A stretch of DNA of 64,000 nt from Citrobacter sp. JGM124. GTDB taxonomy: Bacteria > Pseudomonadota > Gammaproteobacteria > Enterobacterales > Enterobacteriaceae. The first letter of the stretch is position 1. Each line of letters begins with the position of its first letter. The stretch lies in contig NZ_JAERJD010000006.1 of NCBI RefSeq assembly GCF_018257795.1, forward strand, positions 240,514 to 304,513, given 5' to 3'. Below, piece after piece: positions 56,810 to 64,000 of this stretch. The notes beneath the pieces were generated by a model, which was not told the DNA's origin, searched no databases, and saw nothing but the letters and a program-made list of their open reading frames with translations. The position numbers were made by a program, and so were the translations under genes.

Positions 56810-57524
56810 TAGCGTCCTGACACTGTTTGGTAGCCCCTACAGTAGAATGGATTTGCCTGGCCTTTTTACGATTTTTAAGTGGGTTCAGTGTCAGGGGGAG
56901 CGTGCGCTTACGGGCGACGATGATCTGCATTGTCCCCAGTGCGGGTAAGTGTGTGCTCAACATCTTTCCACCTTGCTTATGCCAGGGCAAGACCTGAAAG
57001 CTCCGACGATACATGACTTCAAAATTGAGCAGTGACAGCCAATCAAGTAATCGTACTGATGTGAACATTCGGCTATTAAAGGGGGGATGTTTACGCAGAA
57101 ATGGGACTAACTTACCCATACCAAGCACACTGACTGGGTTATAACCGCTGATAATAAGCCAGCCATCATCGATTAATACTCTATCTGTTTCACGCAATAG
57201 CCGGTGCGGGTCTGAACACCAATTGAGCTCATGGGCAAGCAGACAAGCGTCTACGGACTTTTCGGCAAAAGGCAAATGGAGTGGGTCAGCTTGTACTTGC
57301 AGATTGTCACCCCGTTGCGCAATATTAACCTGGTGTGAAATAGCGCACTCTTCAGTATTGAGCCCCGCGCTCAGATTACCGATTTTCAGCAGATGGAAAC
57401 CAAATATTTTACCCAGCCATGGTCGTAGTTCCTGCTCAAGCATCAGTTGTGATTGCTCTCCCCAAGGGAGCTGTACCCACTGGGTTGGGGCCGTCAGATG
57501 GCGGGTGATTCTTGCTGGTTTCAT
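56757..57524 (-). CDS. yafS: SAM-dependent methyltransferase YafS
   Basis: A 255-residue class I methyltransferase of unknown substrate. The central segments [49 protein letters not shown] and [22 protein letters not shown] are as in E. coli YafS; the glycine loop of motif I is degenerate, as in that family. It is about 15 residues longer than the E. coli protein (240), because the reading frame runs past the usual end into the antisense of rnhA. Divergent from gloB. Confidence 0.9.
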   Translation of the reverse strand: MKPARITRHLTAPTQWVQLPWGEQSQLMLEQELRPWLGKIFGFHLLKIGNLSAGLNTEECAISHQVNIAQRGDNLQVQADPLHLPFAEKSVDACLLAHELNWCSDPHRLLRETDRVLIDDGWLIISGYNPVSVLGMGKLVPFLRKHPPFNSRMFTSVRLLDWLSLLNFEVMYRRSFQVLPWHKQGGKMLSTHLPALGTMQIIVARKRTLPLTLNPLKNRKKARQIHSTVGATKQCQDAIKIPKHRADNPHPHDSV

Positions 57525-57563
57525 CAATACCTTAATTCATCGTGATTAAAGAGAGAACAATTC

Positions 57564-58319
57564 ATGAAGCTTACCAGTATTTCTGCCTTCCAGGATAATT
57601 ACATCTGGGTACTCACTGATGAAGAAAATAAATGTGTGATTGTTGATCCGGGTGAGGCTAATCCAATCCTGAATGCTATTACCGAACATCACTGGCAGCC
57701 TGTCGCCATATTACTCACTCACCATCATGCTGATCATGTTGGTGGGGTTCGTCAACTGAAAGAACATTATCCCAGCCTGGCCGTTTATGGCCCTCAGGAG
57801 ATTAAAATCCCTGAGATCTCTCAGTTTGTTAAAGAAGGGGACAAGCTGGAGCTACTTGGACATGAGTTCAGTGTGATAGCGACACCAGGGCATACTCTGG
57901 GGCATGTGAGTTACTTTAGTTATCCCTATTTATTCTGTGGCGACACGATGTTTTCAGGCGGGTGTGGGCGGCTTTTTGAAGGCACTGCAGACCAAATGTA
58001 TCAATCTTTTGAACGCCTTAATCAGCTACCACCTGAAACCCTCATTTGTTGTGCCCATGAGTATACCGAGTCGAATATTATTTTTGCATTAAGCCTGTTA
58101 CCCGATGATGATCAGATAAACAAATTCTATAATAAAGTTAAGATATTACGGGCAAAAGGCCAGTCAACTTTACCGTCGACATTAGCAAATGAACGTCAGG
58201 TGAATATTTTTCTGCGTACCAAAGATCCTGATTTACAAAGAAAAGTAAAAAAAGACACATTATTACAACGTCCTAATGAAATTTTTGCCTGGTTAAGAGC
58301 AAAAAAAGATACCTTCTAA
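57564..58319 (+). CDS. gloB: Hydroxyacylglutathione hydrolase (glyoxalase II)
   Basis: GloB hydrolyses S-lactoylglutathione to lactate and glutathione, completing methylglyoxal detoxification. The 251-residue metallo-beta-lactamase-fold protein has the metal motif THHHADH (His53, His55, Asp57, His58), further ligands in TPGHTLGH and [17 protein letters not shown], and His in [10 protein letters not shown]. The C-terminal helical domain that binds glutathione ends [15 protein letters not shown]. It precedes mltD on the same strand. Confidence 0.96.
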   Translation: MKLTSISAFQDNYIWVLTDEENKCVIVDPGEANPILNAITEHHWQPVAILLTHHHADHVGGVRQLKEHYPSLAVYGPQEIKIPEISQFVKEGDKLELLGHEFSVIATPGHTLGHVSYFSYPYLFCGDTMFSGGCGRLFEGTADQMYQSFERLNQLPPETLICCAHEYTESNIIFALSLLPDDDQINKFYNKVKILRAKGQSTLPSTLANERQVNIFLRTKDPDLQRKVKKDTLLQRPNEIFAWLRAKKDTF

Positions 58320-58389
58320 ATTTTCTGGTTGTGTTGTTGTCCGGTCAACGGTATTATCGCTCGTCTTTTAAGCAACCTTTGACATATAT

Positions 58390-59775
58390 ATGAAGGCACG
58401 AGCGATAATACTCGCCTCTGTCTTGCTGGTTGGGTGCCAGTCATCAAATAATGATGCCAGTATCCCTCAGCATGCTCAGAGTCTGTCTACTGGCAGTCAA
58501 GGTGATACAGGTAAATTTGCGGGCCGGGATGCTTATTCCCGATGGATGGATGATGGAACCTTCCTTGCTCAAGATGAAAACCTGTGGACCATGATAGGCG
58601 ACCAGCTAGAGATGGAAATACCGGATAACAGCCGGGTACGCGAACAAAAAAATAAATACCTGAGTAATAAGAGCTATCTCCACGATGTATCATTACGGGC
58701 TGAACCGTATATGTACTGGATTGCCGGGCAAGTTAAGAAACGTAACATGCCAATGGAACTGGTACTACTACCCATAGTGGAGAGCGCTTTTGATCCTCAT
58801 GCAACATCAAGAGCAAATGCGGCGGGTATTTGGCAGATTATTCCAAGCACGGGGCGTAACTACGGGCTAAAACAAACACAGGCCTATGACGGGCGTCGTG
58901 ATATTGTCGCGTCGACCACTGCAGCACTGGATATGATGCAGCGTCTGAATAAGATGTTCGATGGTGACTGGTTGTTAACTGTAGCGGCATTTAATAGCGG
59001 CGAAGGCCGTGTAATGAATGCAATTAAAACAAATAAGGCTCTAGGGAAACCGACCGACTACTGGTCACTGCCTTTACCCCAGGAAACCAAAGCTTATATC
59101 CCGAAAATGTTGGCATTGAGTGACATTCTCAAAAACAATAAAAAGTACGGTATTCGTTTACCGTCTACGGATGAAAATCGCGCTTTGGCACGAGTTGAGG
59201 TGAAAAAACCCGTTGAACTGACGCAAATCGCCGAAGTTACAGGTATGTCCCTGACGAAGCTTAAGACGTTTAATGCCGGGGTGAAAAGCGCCACCGTAGG
59301 TCACAGCAGCCCACAATATGTTATGGTGCCGAAGAAGCATGCACAGCAATTACGGACTTCTCTGGCTTCCGGTAATATGCCTGCTGCAACAATCGTTGCC
59401 AGTAACGTGGGAACAAACAAACAGTATAAAGTTCGTTCTGGCGATACACTATCCAGTATTGCGGCAAAAAATGGGATAAGCAGCAAGTCATTACAGGCAT
59501 GGAATAACCTGTCTGGTTCCAGGTTAAAAGTGGGGCAAACGCTGAGGCTTGAAAGTGCCAATAGTCGCCCTGCTGCAGTAGCGAACAATACTCGCCTCGC
59601 AGCCAATAACAGTATCACTTACAAAGTACGTAAGGGGGACTCGTTGTCGAGTATTGCAAAGCGACATGGTCTTAACACCAAAGATGTGATGCGCTGGAAT
59701 AACGGCAAAGATGCGCTGCAGCCCGGAGATCAGCTAACGTTATTTGTCAGAAATAACAACAAACCTGACAGCTAG
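58390..59775 (+). CDS. mltD: Membrane-bound lytic murein transglycosylase D
   Basis: MltD is an outer-membrane-anchored lytic transglycosylase with cell-wall-binding repeats. The 461-residue protein has lipobox LVGC (Cys16), an SLT domain (about 105-250) with catalytic Glu131 in VESAFDPHATSRANAAGIWQ, and two LysM domains at about 344-388 (YKVRSGDTLSSIAAKNG) and 410-453 (YKVRKGDSLSSIAKRHG). The ATG has no clear Shine-Dalgarno. It ends in a strong terminator shared with convergent yafE. Confidence 0.96.
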   Translation: MKARAIILASVLLVGCQSSNNDASIPQHAQSLSTGSQGDTGKFAGRDAYSRWMDDGTFLAQDENLWTMIGDQLEMEIPDNSRVREQKNKYLSNKSYLHDVSLRAEPYMYWIAGQVKKRNMPMELVLLPIVESAFDPHATSRANAAGIWQIIPSTGRNYGLKQTQAYDGRRDIVASTTAALDMMQRLNKMFDGDWLLTVAAFNSGEGRVMNAIKTNKALGKPTDYWSLPLPQETKAYIPKMLALSDILKNNKKYGIRLPSTDENRALARVEVKKPVELTQIAEVTGMSLTKLKTFNAGVKSATVGHSSPQYVMVPKKHAQQLRTSLASGNMPAATIVASNVGTNKQYKVRSGDTLSSIAAKNGISSKSLQAWNNLSGSRLKVGQTLRLESANSRPAAVANNTRLAANNSITYKVRKGDSLSSIAKRHGLNTKDVMRWNNGKDALQPGDQLTLFVRNNNKPDS

Positions 59776-59780
59776 CGGCA

Positions 59781-59824
59781 AAATAAAGGCACCTCGGCTA
59801 TTCGGTCTGGTGCCTTTATTTTTT
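59781..59824. terminator. Bidirectional terminator between mltD and yafE
   Basis: AAATAAAGGCACC (59781-59793) and GGTGCCTTTATTT (59809-59821) form a perfect 13-bp stem with a 15-base loop, followed by TTTT. The A-rich left arm gives a T-run for the leftward transcript as well. Confidence 0.9.
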
Positions 59825-59834
59825 CCATGATTCT

Positions 59835-60602
59835 TCAGGGCCTTATCGCTTCCAGCATAATGGTATCACTAGTAAACGAACCATCCCGTTGTAATTCATA
59901 GTACTGCTTCACCTCATCTGCTGCACTTTTTTGATACGCGCGAATAGCGTCGGATAGTACGACGGGTGTACGCATTCTGGCTATCCAGCTGGCGAATTCC
60001 AGATTCAGTTTGTCGCAATTAACATGCCGAATCATCAACCCGGCTTCATTAAACAGTGTTAACCACTCACCGCTGGTATAGTTGCGTACATGGGAGGTAT
60101 CACGCAAGGCTTCAACTGTTTGCAACCAGATATCCAGTATCGGGTACCCTGGAGACAACACATCCATGAAAATAACGATACCACCAGGTTTGAGTACACG
60201 CTGCACCTCCCTCAGAGCCATTCCAACATCATGCCAATGGTGCGCTGAGTAACGACTGATAACCACATCAAAAGTCTCTTTCTCAAAAGGAAGCGCTTCT
60301 GCGTAACCAAGACAGGTTGTCAGGTTGGTGATACCTCGTGTCTGTGCGGTTTCCGCAACAACCGTCAGCATCTGATTAGACAGATCATATGCGACGACAT
60401 TTTTGACCTTAACTGCGGCAATAAAACTGGCGTGCCCTGCCCCACACCCCATATCCAGAAGCGATGCATTCGGGAAATCACTAAGCCGGGCACTGAGGCG
60501 TTCCAAATCACGTCCGGAAGCATGAACGCTACTGGTTAAATAAGCACTCGCCTGGGAACCAAACTGCTGATTAATTTTGTCATGGTGGGACTGCGTCGTC
60601 AT
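59835..60602 (-). CDS. yafE: SAM-dependent methyltransferase YafE (full-length)
   Basis: A 255-residue UbiE/COQ5-like methyltransferase of unknown substrate. Motif I LLDMGCGAGHASFI (about residues 47-60) and VISRYSAHHWHDV and VLKPGGIVIFMDVLSPG are visible. The start MTTQSHHDKINQQFGSQAS at 60602 has AAGGAT upstream; the frame extends upstream over the end of yafD without support. E. coli K-12 YafE is annotated at about 207 residues; this one is longer. It follows yafD on the same strand. Confidence 0.9.
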   Translation of the reverse strand: MTTQSHHDKINQQFGSQASAYLTSSVHASGRDLERLSARLSDFPNASLLDMGCGAGHASFIAAVKVKNVVAYDLSNQMLTVVAETAQTRGITNLTTCLGYAEALPFEKETFDVVISRYSAHHWHDVGMALREVQRVLKPGGIVIFMDVLSPGYPILDIWLQTVEALRDTSHVRNYTSGEWLTLFNEAGLMIRHVNCDKLNLEFASWIARMRTPVVLSDAIRAYQKSAADEVKQYYELQRDGSFTSDTIMLEAIRP

Positions 60603-60654
60603 AGTGATATCCTTGGGATGAAATAGAAAACCAGACTCTCCGCTGGGGTTGATC

Positions 60655-61452
60655 TCACTCCGATTTACCGGGATAAAATTCAACCAATAAAGGGTTGTGA
60701 TCTGAAGCGGTAGTCACCAGGACGGAGGCTTCCGCTACTTTAAGACCACGATAGAAAACAAAATCCAGTGGTTTGCCAAAAGCGCGACTGCGATGGTCAT
60801 CCATAAAACGGACTTGCCGTAGCGTCATATCACGAGCGAATCGATAAAGTGCGTTCATTCGTGGTCGACTCCAGGTATTAAAATCCCCGGCCATAATCAC
60901 CGGGCCATTATGATGAGCTATCTGCTCGCCAATAGGTTCCAGCTGCTTGCTATAAATATCGACCCCAAGACTGAAGTTTACCGCATGGATATTAATAACC
61001 ATCAATAATCGTCCATCAAACAACGGATAAACAGTCACCAGGGCGGATTTAGCCAGCCGCAAGATAGGCTCTCGCTCGCGCAAAGGGTAACAAAATACTG
61101 GGTGTGTGGCAGAAAGGGTCATAACCCCGGAAGGATGGCGAGGTAATACAATCGCCGGAACTTGATCAGCCCCGAGATAATTTTGTGTCGCAAAACCGAC
61201 CAATTCAGGTGTCGTTTGCGCTTCTTGCAATAACACTAGCTGGGCATCTTTACTAAACGTTCTCAACATCGATAACCAGTCAGATCGTTGCTGTTTAAAT
61301 ATATTCCAAACCAATATACGCAACTTATCAGAACCCGGTAGTGGGGCTCCGTCAGGTAATGCTTTACTCAAGGCAGCAAATGAACCCGATGACAGAATTC
61401 GTTTCGCCGGTTGTCCCGCAGCATACCGCATGGAATACATTTTTTTATGCAC
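60655..61452 (-). CDS. yafD: Endonuclease/exonuclease/phosphatase-family protein YafD
   Basis: A 265-residue EEP-domain protein, equal in length to E. coli YafD (266); the substrate is unknown. Metal/catalytic segments are VWNIFKQQR (about 49-57), [10 protein letters not shown] (Glu of the metal site), [17 protein letters not shown] and the C-terminal [10 protein letters not shown]. The start is a GTG at 61452 ([16 protein letters not shown]), chosen because E. coli begins MRKNTYAMRYVAGQPA; GAGGT lies about 12 bases upstream. yafE is next on the strand. Confidence 0.92.
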   Translation of the reverse strand: MHKKMYSMRYAAGQPAKRILSSGSFAALSKALPDGAPLPGSDKLRILVWNIFKQQRSDWLSMLRTFSKDAQLVLLQEAQTTPELVGFATQNYLGADQVPAIVLPRHPSGVMTLSATHPVFCYPLREREPILRLAKSALVTVYPLFDGRLLMVINIHAVNFSLGVDIYSKQLEPIGEQIAHHNGPVIMAGDFNTWSRPRMNALYRFARDMTLRQVRFMDDHRSRAFGKPLDFVFYRGLKVAEASVLVTTASDHNPLLVEFYPGKSE

Positions 61453-61677
61453 GTTCAGTTGATGACCTCAGCGACAGAAGATGCCCACATTCACAGTGGA
61501 CGATTTCTAGTTATAGAGATTTTAACGCATATTTTCAATCTTCATGGTATCCATCATCCATACAGGATGTAAATTATCATGGGACTGACCCAATAGTCGC
61601 CCGACAGGTTTTACGGCAGGATGATTAAATTTTCATAAAGAGTAAAATATGAATTTATCTTTGCTTCTGGAAAAATA

Positions 61678-62580
61678 ATGAAAGCAACTACAGAAGAATT
61701 AATTATTTTTGTGGCCGTCGTCGAGAGTGGCAGTTTTAGCCGCGCCGCGGAACGGTTAAACCAGGCCAATTCTGTCGTCAGTCGAGCCGTAAAACGTTTG
61801 GAAATGAAACTGGGAGTCAGCCTGCTGAACCGAACCACACGCCAGCTGAATCTGACAGAGGAAGGTGAGCGTTACTTTCGTAAAGTGCAACACATCTTAC
61901 AGGCAATGACATCAGCAGAAAATGAGCTGATAGAGAGTAAACAGACGCCACGTGGGTTACTGAGAGTTGATGCCGCAACGCCAGTGTTGTTGCATCTGCT
62001 TATACCGTTAATTAAACCCTTTCGTGAGCGTTATCCTGACATTACTTTGTCACTGGTTTCTTCAGAAACTTTTATCAACTTAATCGACAGAAAAGTGGAT
62101 ATTGCTATCCGTGCAGGCCAGTTAACAGATTCCAGCTTGCGAGCCCGTCCCTTATTTACCAGTTACCGTAAGATTATTGCGACACCTGCCTATCTGGCTC
62201 AATACGGCACGCCACGAACGGTAGCAGAGTTGAAAAATCATACTTGCATTGGTTTTACCGAGTCATTACGGCTTAACCAATGGCCTGTGGCGTTGCCTGA
62301 TGGACAATTACTGGAAATAACTCCCGGGTTATCATCCAACAATGGGGAAACGTTAAAACAGCTTTGTTTACAAGGAAATGGCATTTCTTGTCTATCAAGT
62401 TTTATGATTGATGAAGAAATAAAAAGGGGGGAATTAGTTGAATTACTTGCCGATCAACGATTGCCGATGGGGATGCCGCTTAGTGCCGTCTATTACAGTG
62501 ATCGTGCGGTGAGCGCCCGGATCAGAGCCTTTGTCGACTTTATTAGTGAGCGTCTTAACGTGGCACAGCCCAGCGAATGA
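61678..62580 (+). CDS. yafC: LysR-family transcriptional regulator YafC
   Basis: A 300-residue LysR regulator. The winged helix-turn-helix (about residues 1-60) contains [32 protein letters not shown]; the effector-binding periplasmic-protein-like domain covers about 90-292. It aligns with E. coli YafC throughout and has the same position next to yafD. The target and inducer are unknown. LysR regulators often control a divergent neighbour, which here would be yafD. The Shine-Dalgarno is weak (TCTGGAAAA). Confidence 0.93.
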   Translation: MKATTEELIIFVAVVESGSFSRAAERLNQANSVVSRAVKRLEMKLGVSLLNRTTRQLNLTEEGERYFRKVQHILQAMTSAENELIESKQTPRGLLRVDAATPVLLHLLIPLIKPFRERYPDITLSLVSSETFINLIDRKVDIAIRAGQLTDSSLRARPLFTSYRKIIATPAYLAQYGTPRTVAELKNHTCIGFTESLRLNQWPVALPDGQLLEITPGLSSNNGETLKQLCLQGNGISCLSSFMIDEEIKRGELVELLADQRLPMGMPLSAVYYSDRAVSARIRAFVDFISERLNVAQPSE

Positions 62581-62731
62581 CGATAGCCTCGTTGATTTAT
62601 GGTGAGTGGTCGCTGCCTGGCTTGTTTCAGTATCAACATTCTGAAAGAACAAACAACGATAACCTGTTCCCTACTTGCTGGATTATTAGTGATACTGGCA
62701 AGCAGGGAGGAATGACTTAAATTAAATAGTA

Positions 62732-63196
62732 TTAATTTTTTTTGGTGAGCGACATTAGCCTGTTTCGCTTCCATTTAACAAACAGTTTATCCAGAAGAAA
62801 TAGCTTGATCACTTTCACTATCAAAATTCCCCCCCAAATCACGGCAACCCATATTGGCCAACTCCGATATGGTGTATAAATGTAATTTAAACAATACATT
62901 GCCGTACATGTAATGATAGCGACTATTATACTTTTTAATAAGTCAGCTTCATCTTTTACTCGTTTTCTGGCTTCTGCAATTCGATTATCTAACTCTGTGC
63001 TTTCTGGCAATGGTTCAGAAGTAAGTTCAGACACACTAACATTGAAAACTGAAGCCAATGCGCCAAGTGTTTCTAAGCTTGGTGTTTCATTATTCTCTAT
63101 TCGCTGGATAGTTCGGGTACTGAGCGCTGACAGTTCAGCCAGTTGCTCTTGAGACCATGCCTTTTCCAGTCTTAGTTGTTTAACTTTGTTTTCCAT
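62732..63196 (-). CDS. XRE-family helix-turn-helix protein with two C-terminal membrane segments
   Basis: A 154-residue protein with an N-terminal XRE/Cro-type DNA-binding domain (about 4-58: LRLEKAWSQEQLAELSALSTRTIQRIENNETPSLETLGALA), a charged linker, and two hydrophobic helices (about 85-105 and 112-132), the second followed by a basic tail. This is a 2TM-type membrane-bound regulator. The ATG at 63196 has AGAGGCG upstream. It lies between yafC and the tRNA-Asp/rRNA operon, where E. coli has no such gene. The target is unknown. Confidence 0.82.
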   Translation of the reverse strand: MENKVKQLRLEKAWSQEQLAELSALSTRTIQRIENNETPSLETLGALASVFNVSVSELTSEPLPESTELDNRIAEARKRVKDEADLLKSIIVAIITCTAMYCLNYIYTPYRSWPIWVAVIWGGILIVKVIKLFLLDKLFVKWKRNRLMSLTKKN

Positions 63197-63489
63197 AGTA
63201 ATACGCCTCTGAAATAAAATAATCACGGTTTGACTATTGTTTCAGTGCCTTATTGTGATGGCAACGACACGGACACGACACCCATATGACAGCTTTAATA
63301 TCAATAAGTTATATTAATAAAAGAAAGCATTCCACTCTTATCATGGGGGGAAGCAACTGACTCACCCGCCAGCGTAGCAATATGTTAGTGATGGCAGGTA
63401 CAAATTAGTACTAAGTACGAAAGAAGGATGCAGACAGCCTGGAAATGAAAAATGAAATATAACAGGGATACCTGCCATTATCTCAGCAG
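63197..63489. other. Gap between the XRE gene and tRNA-Asp
   Basis: With the terminator below this makes a gap of about 335 bases holding the XRE-gene promoter region. A run of six G occurs near 63345-63350. No gene is visible. Confidence 0.5.
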
Positions 63490-63525
63490 AAAAGAAAAAG
63501 GCCATGCTAAAAATAGCATGGCCTT
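63490..63525 (-). terminator. Terminator of the rRNA operon/tRNA-Asp
   Basis: AAGGCCATGCT (63498-63508) and AGCATGGCCTT (63515-63525) form an 11-bp stem. Read leftward it is followed by TTTCTTTT. It lies just beyond tRNA-Asp and probably ends the whole rRNA transcript. Confidence 0.88.
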
Positions 63526-63531
63526 AAATAG

Positions 63532-63608
63532 TGGCGGAACGGACGGGACTCGAACCCGCGACCCCCTGCGTGACAGGCAGGTATTCTAACCGACTGAACT
63601 ACCGCTCC
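63532..63608 (-). tRNA. aspU: tRNA-Asp (anticodon GTC), distal gene of the rRNA operon
   Basis: A 77-nt tRNA with encoded CCA, identical to the copy at 55337-55413. It lies 53 bases downstream of 5S rRNA, as aspU does at the end of E. coli rrnH. Confidence 0.97.
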
Positions 63609-63661
63609 ACCGAATTTTTTTACAACGACCGGACTGTACTCCGGTTTTCTTGCTTAATTTG

Positions 63662-63781
63662 ATGCCTGGCAGTTCCCTACTCTCGCATGGGGAGACCCCA
63701 CACTACCATCGGCGCTACGGCGTTTCACTTCTGAGTTCGGCATGGGGTCAGGTGGGACCACCGCGCTACAGCCGCCAGGCA
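63662..63781 (-). rRNA. rrf: 5S ribosomal RNA
   Basis: A 120-nt sequence with terminal stem TGCCTGGCGG...CCGCCAGG-type ends (TGCCTGGC and GCCAGGCA) and the conserved internal segments CCATGCCGAACTCAGAAGTGA and GGGGTCTCCCCATGCGAGAG read on the minus strand. It differs from E. coli at few positions. Confidence 0.97.
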
Positions 63782-63979
63782 AATTCTTGTGCTCTGTTGC
63801 CCATCTTTTTCACCGATACTGCGTTGCCTGCGTTCGGGCTGTTCAGTCACATACCTCTGTATGCTCCTTCTCATCCCTCGCTTGTCGCCTTGTCTCAGTA
63901 AAAAATCTGAACAACTTAACTTAATTCCGGAACTCGCTGAAAATCTCTCAAATTATCTCTAAAACACCTTCGGTGTTGT
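63782..63979 (-). other. 23S-5S internal transcribed spacer
   Basis: A spacer of about 198 bases, longer than the ~90 bases usual in E. coli. It contains a small CATAC/GTATG hairpin (63850-63863) and, beside the 23S end, ACACC-TTCG-GGTGT-like pairing (about 63965-63976). No tRNA is present in it. Confidence 0.75.
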
Positions 63980-64000
63980 AAGGTTAAGCCTCACGGGTCA
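63980..64000 (-). rRNA. rrl: 23S ribosomal RNA, 3' end only (cut by the window)
   Basis: Read leftward, the last 21 bases are TGACCCGTGAGGCTTAACCTT in sense, the conserved 3' terminus of enterobacterial 23S rRNA. The rest lies beyond the window. Confidence 0.9.

Noticed and set aside
63650..63924. Open frames over the 5S rRNA region
   Set aside because: They are antisense to 5S rRNA and its spacer, a frequent false gene call.

Overview
The window is a chromosomal segment of a member of the order Enterobacterales. Many proteins match their Escherichia coli counterparts closely in length and sequence, and two long blocks keep E. coli gene order. The proteins have diverged enough, and the DNA looks A+T-rich enough, that this is not E. 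coli. The sequence does not let me name the genus. The functional gene names below rest on recognised protein sequence and synteny from memory; no search was run.

Left block (about 600-22,800): the proU osmoprotectant importer (proVWX) with a recognisable promoter, an intact ygaY-type MFS exporter, the emrRAB efflux operon, an inserted stand-alone 2-isopropylmalate synthase with a convergent AraC regulator, luxS, the sigma-E-type small RNA gene micA, gshA, yqaA, yqaB, tRNA-Arg and tRNA-Ser, csrA, alaS, recX, recA with a LexA box, pncC and mltB. This matches the E. coli order near 60 min.

Middle accessory region (about 22,800-42,300): (i) a GntR-regulated operon of nine tightly packed or overlapping genes, comprising the regulator, a sulfonate/nitrate-type ABC importer, an MDR oxidoreductase, a hotdog thioesterase, a glyoxalase-like protein, an acyl-CoA ligase and a gamma-glutamyltransferase-like enzyme; it looks like an uptake and catabolic pathway for an unidentified compound. 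(ii) A two-gene YaaW-like membrane module plus a divergent lipoprotein of unknown role. (iii) A GNAT acetyltransferase. (iv) An acetoin/diacetyl reductase divergent from a large MalT/AcoK-like regulator, with a striking dyad between them. (v) A large AT-rich orphan gene whose C-terminus is a small OspG/NleH-like protein kinase domain, a candidate secreted effector or toxin.

Right block (about 42,300-64,000): proA, proB, phoE-like porin, crl, frsA, gpt, pepD, dinB, yafK, yafJ, gmhA, yafV, tRNA-Asp, dnaQ, rnhA, yafS, gloB, mltD, yafE, yafD, yafC, an XRE-type membrane regulator, a second tRNA-Asp, 5S rRNA and the 3' end of 23S rRNA. This is the E. coli 5-6 min order, without ivy-fadE and without the toxin-antitoxin genes found around yafK/dinB in K-12.

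The window therefore joins two blocks that are far apart in E. coli, with the accessory region at the junction. The best places to look for something undescribed are the GntR operon, the YaaW-like pair and the orphan kinase protein. No CRISPR array, insertion sequence, integrase or prophage gene was seen.
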